Part shown: positions 60,711 to 64,000 of the stretch, piece after piece
How positions within the stretch are numbered: position 1 is the first letter of the stretch
Layout: every line of letters begins with the position of its first letter
Assembly: GCA_010909725.1 (NCBI GenBank)
Contig: JAACMV010000005.1
Coordinates: 434,001-498,000, forward strand
Direction: 5' to 3'
DNA: 64,000 nt
From: Picochlorum sp. 'celeri'
Lineage: Eukaryota; Chlorophyta; Trebouxiophyceae
Program-made: the position numbers and the translations under genes
The notes under the pieces: generated by a model
Told to the model about the DNA's origin: nothing
Database searches by the model: none
The model's input: the letters and a program-made list of their open reading frames with translations, nothing else

Positions 60711-62147
60711 ATGGGATCATTCCGTAGTCTCCATAATGCACTGATAGTATGCCTACTCTCATCACTGTATAGCCTAGTATACGGATCAATAGTCATCGAT
60801 CGTGTGGATCGAGAAGTTGGTGTTCTGCCGAGCAAATTACTTCAACGTGCTGCTTTGACGATTCGTCATGACGGTCGCCGCGGTGATGATATTGATGTGT
60901 TCAAATTTTGTGGGAGGAAGGAAGATATGGAGGCGAGTGCGGTGATTCAGATCGGAGAGGTTGATAAGGAGAAGGGTGAGGAGGTCAAGGAGGACTTGGT
61001 ATATCGTGGCATCAGCGAAGATACGTCTATTCCAGAAGGGATCTTGTGCTATGAGTACGATTTTCCTTCTCCTTTGAAGAAGAAGGAGACCCGGACGTTG
61101 CTTACGATGCAGATTTCTACGAATCATTTGGTTGCGTCTCCAAAGGAGAGGAAGCAGTCTGAATCTCCAAAGGTAGAGGTGACGATGCCTGGGGCATTCA
61201 TCTCTGGATATCCAATCGGCGAGGAAGAAACAACTCTTATTTTAACGACAGCAAGAGATATCGAGTCGTACACGGGGAAGAGAGAGTATACCCAGGAGAA
61301 GCAAAAGGTTTTGTTTGATTCTGTGAAGAGGCTTGCTCCATATGACGGTGCCAAGGATATTGTGCGCATGCGCATTTCTATGAGACAGGGATTGCTTCGA
61401 GCAAAGACTGTTGAAAAAGATGTATATGTATCTCCATGGGGAGGTGTGCGGGTGAAGGAAGTGTTTGATATTAAGAATGATGCTTCACTCATCCGAGGAG
61501 AGTTTTCCAGGCTTGATTTGATGCTGTTGGGCGACAGTGGAGCTGCAGGAGCCGCCCTGTCGTTTTCGGCCAAGATTCCTGGATCTGCGTATGATATTAG
61601 GTTTAGGGACGAGATTGGTAATATATCCACGTCTGAGATTACATCTGCCAAAGAATGGAAGAAGCTGTTGTTGCAGCCACGGTATCCCGTCTTTGGTGGT
61701 TGGTCCACGTCATTCATGCTCGAATACTCGTTGGATATACCCTCAGTGACCATGTCCAAAAAGGGTGGATCTCATACGTTGGCCTTCACCTCGGTGCCGT
61801 CGATTGTTGACCTGGTGTATGATGAGATCCATACAACAATTCACTTGCCAGAAGGATCTCATCTCGTTGGAGATGCATCCCTCTCTCAAGAACATACGCA
61901 GTCTGTGTCCAAGGAATATACGTACTTTGACGTGTTGGGACGGCCAGTCATCTCTATCGGCCAGAAGAATGTCGTCCCTGAGATGATGACCCTGATCGAA
62001 GTGACATATTCGTTTTCAGACATATTGTCCTATGAAAAACCCGTGTTGATGGGAGGATCTGTTGTTGCCTTGGCGATCCTCGTCAAGGCCATCCTTAGCA
62101 TCGATTTGGGCCCCGCACAGGGACAGAAAGCGACAAAAGTAGACTAA
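60711..62147 (+). CDS. OST1: oligosaccharyltransferase subunit ribophorin I (OST1)
   Basis: 478 residues with a signal peptide (LIVCLLSSLYSLVYGS), a large lumenal domain and a single C-terminal membrane segment (VLMGGSVVALAILVKAIL) with a short cytosolic tail. Family hallmarks are FDIKNDASLIRGEFSRLD, YDIRFRDEIGNISTSE and LQPRYPVFGGWSTSFML. Ribophorin I is a non-catalytic OST subunit that helps N-glycosylate proteins in the ER. Slightly shorter than plant OST1 (about 610) at the C-terminus. TGTAA immediately after the stop (62151). Confidence 0.93.
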   Translation: MGSFRSLHNALIVCLLSSLYSLVYGSIVIDRVDREVGVLPSKLLQRAALTIRHDGRRGDDIDVFKFCGRKEDMEASAVIQIGEVDKEKGEEVKEDLVYRGISEDTSIPEGILCYEYDFPSPLKKKETRTLLTMQISTNHLVASPKERKQSESPKVEVTMPGAFISGYPIGEEETTLILTTARDIESYTGKREYTQEKQKVLFDSVKRLAPYDGAKDIVRMRISMRQGLLRAKTVEKDVYVSPWGGVRVKEVFDIKNDASLIRGEFSRLDLMLLGDSGAAGAALSFSAKIPGSAYDIRFRDEIGNISTSEITSAKEWKKLLLQPRYPVFGGWSTSFMLEYSLDIPSVTMSKKGGSHTLAFTSVPSIVDLVYDEIHTTIHLPEGSHLVGDASLSQEHTQSVSKEYTYFDVLGRPVISIGQKNVVPEMMTLIEVTYSFSDILSYEKPVLMGGSVVALAILVKAILSIDLGPAQGQKATKVD

Positions 62148-62959
62148 TTGTGTAATAATATCCATAAATTGTGTCATCGAATGCATCACCCCAGTCGCAT
62201 GAAATCGGAGATACGATGCATGGTCCCATGCATCCTCGGAGGGACCGATTCTGGCACACACGCCCACGAGGGCTTGAGCCTCGTCACTACCACACCCTCG
62301 TCAACGCGTTTCACGTTCTCTCGCGATACACACTTACAGATAGTCGAATCATATACACATGACAAGAATACTATGCGCCTTGGCCGTGTATCGACCGAGG
62401 TGGATCGATTGACACCTTGAGCAGCTACGCTCTAGGTCTCTGCCCACACAGCCATCGAAGGTCCCAGAAATGGTCCCAGAGTACATGCTCCTAGAATCTT
62501 ACCCACGTCAGGAGGATCTGACACTGCCAATGCATATACATCGGGTATCTGTAGATATTTTGAGTATATATACAAGTTTAATTACAAGGAGTATTTGACA
62601 AGAAGCTTTGTCGTCACGAATACACGCGTCGCCAAGGCTTGTTGTTGGCTTTGGAGCAGCAGCACCACTTCCAGAGTTGTGGACCGTCATGTATGACGCA
62701 TGATGGCCTTGTAAAGAACTATAAAACTGTTTTACATTGTATGTCGAAGCGTGCATTCCAGTTTTACTGAAGCATTTGAGAAGCAGGTGCCGTGGTTGTC
62801 GTTGGCGGGCAGCAGTCAGTCAGAAGCGTGGTTGTCTAGGACTGACCCACGAGACAGAAAAGAATCCTAGTTTTAGCGGTGGTATCTCAGATTGATATCA
62901 CATACATACATCGTTTGATTCTTATTTGAGTATTCCATAGAGGTTGAGAGAAGGAAAAG
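62148..62959. other. intergenic region
   Basis: About 810 bp between OST1 and the glycosyltransferase gene. It contains a perfect dyad ATGCATGG/CCATGCAT near 62215-62232 overlapping a GGTCCC/GGGACC pair. No tRNA or coding frame was recognised. Confidence 0.5.
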
Positions 62960-64000
62960 ATGCTGGAGCACGTCTTTCAAGGATACTATCCAGTGTATGT
63001 GGCAGTGCTAAACATCCTAGTCCATGTGGCTATTGCATTGTCCGTGCTGGTGTCGTTGGATCGCCTGGTATGCATTTTGAAGTATGCTTTCATTAGATTG
63101 AAAGCGTTTGTGACGGGTAAAAGGCCGCAGCAATGCTGGAATTTCCAGCCATTGCCACAGGATAGTCACGAGTATCCCATGGTGGCGATCCAGTTGCCCA
63201 TGTTCAATGAGCGGGCTGTGTGTCAGGCTATTATTGATTGCTGCTGCGAGATGAATTGGGAGCAATCTAAATTGCATATTCAAGTATTGGATGATTCGAC
63301 CGACTCAAAAACGAGAGAGTTGGTGGATGAGCGAGTTCTGACGTGGAAAGAGAGGGGTGTGAGTATCAGCTGTTTACGGAGGACAAATCGGCAAGGGTAC
63401 AAGGCTGGTGCTATGAAGGAAGGCATGGAGATTCTTTCGAGGCAAGGGTATCGATATGTGGCTGTTTTTGATGCAGATTTCAAACCAGAGCCGGACTTTT
63501 TGATGAGAACTATTCCTCATCTTCATGCTAATCCTAATGTGGGTTATGTCCAAACCCGATGGGTTTTCACCAATCCTGACGAGTCGTATCTGACAAAGGC
63601 ACAGGAGCTCAGTCTCAATTACCATATGAAGTGCGAGCAGTATGTTCATTCTGCCACAGGATCTTTCTTCAACTTTAATGGAACGGCAGGGATTTGGAGG
63701 GTCCATTGCATTGAGGATGCTGGTGGGTGGAACAGTAGGACAACAGTGGAGGATATGGATTTGAGTCTACGAGCCTATCTGAAAGGATGGAAGGCCATCT
63801 TTTTAGACGATGTGACATGTTTGAATGAGGTATGTTGTATTGTCGAATTGTGTGCCGCTTGCATGTTGTGCACTACCTTTTATGGTTTCATATTGTGCAG
63901 CTGCCAGCCTCATTCTTTGCCTTTCGAAAGCAGCAACATCGTTGGACGTGTGGGCCCGCACAGCTGTGGTTAAAAGCACACAAAGATATATGGTCTTCTG
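62960..64000 (+). CDS. cellulose-synthase-like glycosyltransferase CSLA/CSLC type (partial)
   Basis: Runs off the window end. Exon 1 is 62960-63829, then a 71-bp intron (63830-63900, GTATGT...GTGCAG), then exon 2 from 63901. An N-terminal membrane segment (residues 12-35) precedes the GT2 domain: VAIQLPMFNERAV, VLDDSTD (first Asp), KAGAMKEGM, VFDADFKPEPDFL (DxD), NFNGTAGIWR, TVEDMDLSLRAYLKGW (catalytic ED) and, after splicing, KQQHRW (Q-x-x-R-W). These match CSLA mannan and CSLC glucan synthases of the Golgi. In green algae a CSLA/C ancestor-type gene makes cell-wall mannan or glucan; polymer identity is not certain. Confidence 0.92.

Noticed and set aside
1..64000. Prokaryotic operon, CRISPR array or phage
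   Set aside because: Spliced genes, kinesin, SEC11, OST1 and CAO show a eukaryotic nuclear genome; no direct-repeat/spacer array was seen.

Overview
This window is nuclear DNA from a compact eukaryotic genome, almost certainly a unicellular green alga (Viridiplantae, prasinophyte-grade or core chlorophyte). The best marker is an intact chlorophyllide a oxygenase (56.4-58.1 kb), the chlorophyll b enzyme. Supporting evidence is a plant-type ADP-glucose pyrophosphorylase small subunit, several plastid-targeted proteins, and TGTAA polyadenylation-like signals just past many stop codons. Mamiellales are unlikely because they split CAO into two proteins. Genes are dense and mostly intron-poor; introns are usually 65-125 bp with GTRYGT-type donors and CAG/TAG acceptors, and I could resolve most of them by reading-frame and family continuity. 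I list 33 protein genes plus one decayed coding relic.

Layout. 0-5 kb: alpha/beta hydrolase, mitochondrial APX/CCP-type peroxidase, a lumen-type peroxidase with altered haem-pocket positions, then a frameshifted coding relic. 5-12 kb: small GPI-anchored-type protein, kinesin-12, XRN-type exoribonuclease. 12-17 kb: SEC11, phosphatidylserine decarboxylase, START-like plastid protein, PIG-S-like protein. 17-25 kb: plastid glyoxalase-fold protein, a 1.5-kb gene-poor stretch with a tandem duplication and a structured element, ESF2/ABT1, ICMT-like methyltransferase, malonyl-CoA decarboxylase, an orphan. 25-28 kb: ribosomal protein eL8 and a DUF218 protein. 28-35.3 kb: two head-to-head ABCG transporter genes forming an inverted repeat with arms of about 2.19 kb and a 56-bp spacer. 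35-45 kb: saccharopine-dehydrogenase-like oxidoreductase, Ste20-type kinase, AGPase, BolA, formin-like protein. 45-56 kb: secreted hydrolase with a MITE-like element in its intron, BRCT protein, HisRS, a U-box/rhomboid fusion, sugar transporter. 56-64 kb: CAO, UvrD-type helicase, ribophorin I, and the start of a CSLA/CSLC glycosyltransferase.

The genes are not an operon. Loose themes are the secretory pathway (SEC11, ribophorin I, PIG-S-like, a GPI-type protein, the membrane U-box protein) and plastid metabolism (AGPase, CAO, lumen peroxidase). The most interesting items are (1) the U-box fused to a rhomboid fold that has lost both catalytic residues, a candidate membrane ubiquitin ligase; (2) the nearly perfect palindrome in which two ABCG genes share promoter, N-terminus and ATPase but have strongly diverged membrane domains; and (3) extreme packing, with same-strand genes 2, 25, 38 and 54 nt apart and convergent stops 2, 7 and 18 nt apart. 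All assignments come from reading motifs by eye; no database search was run.
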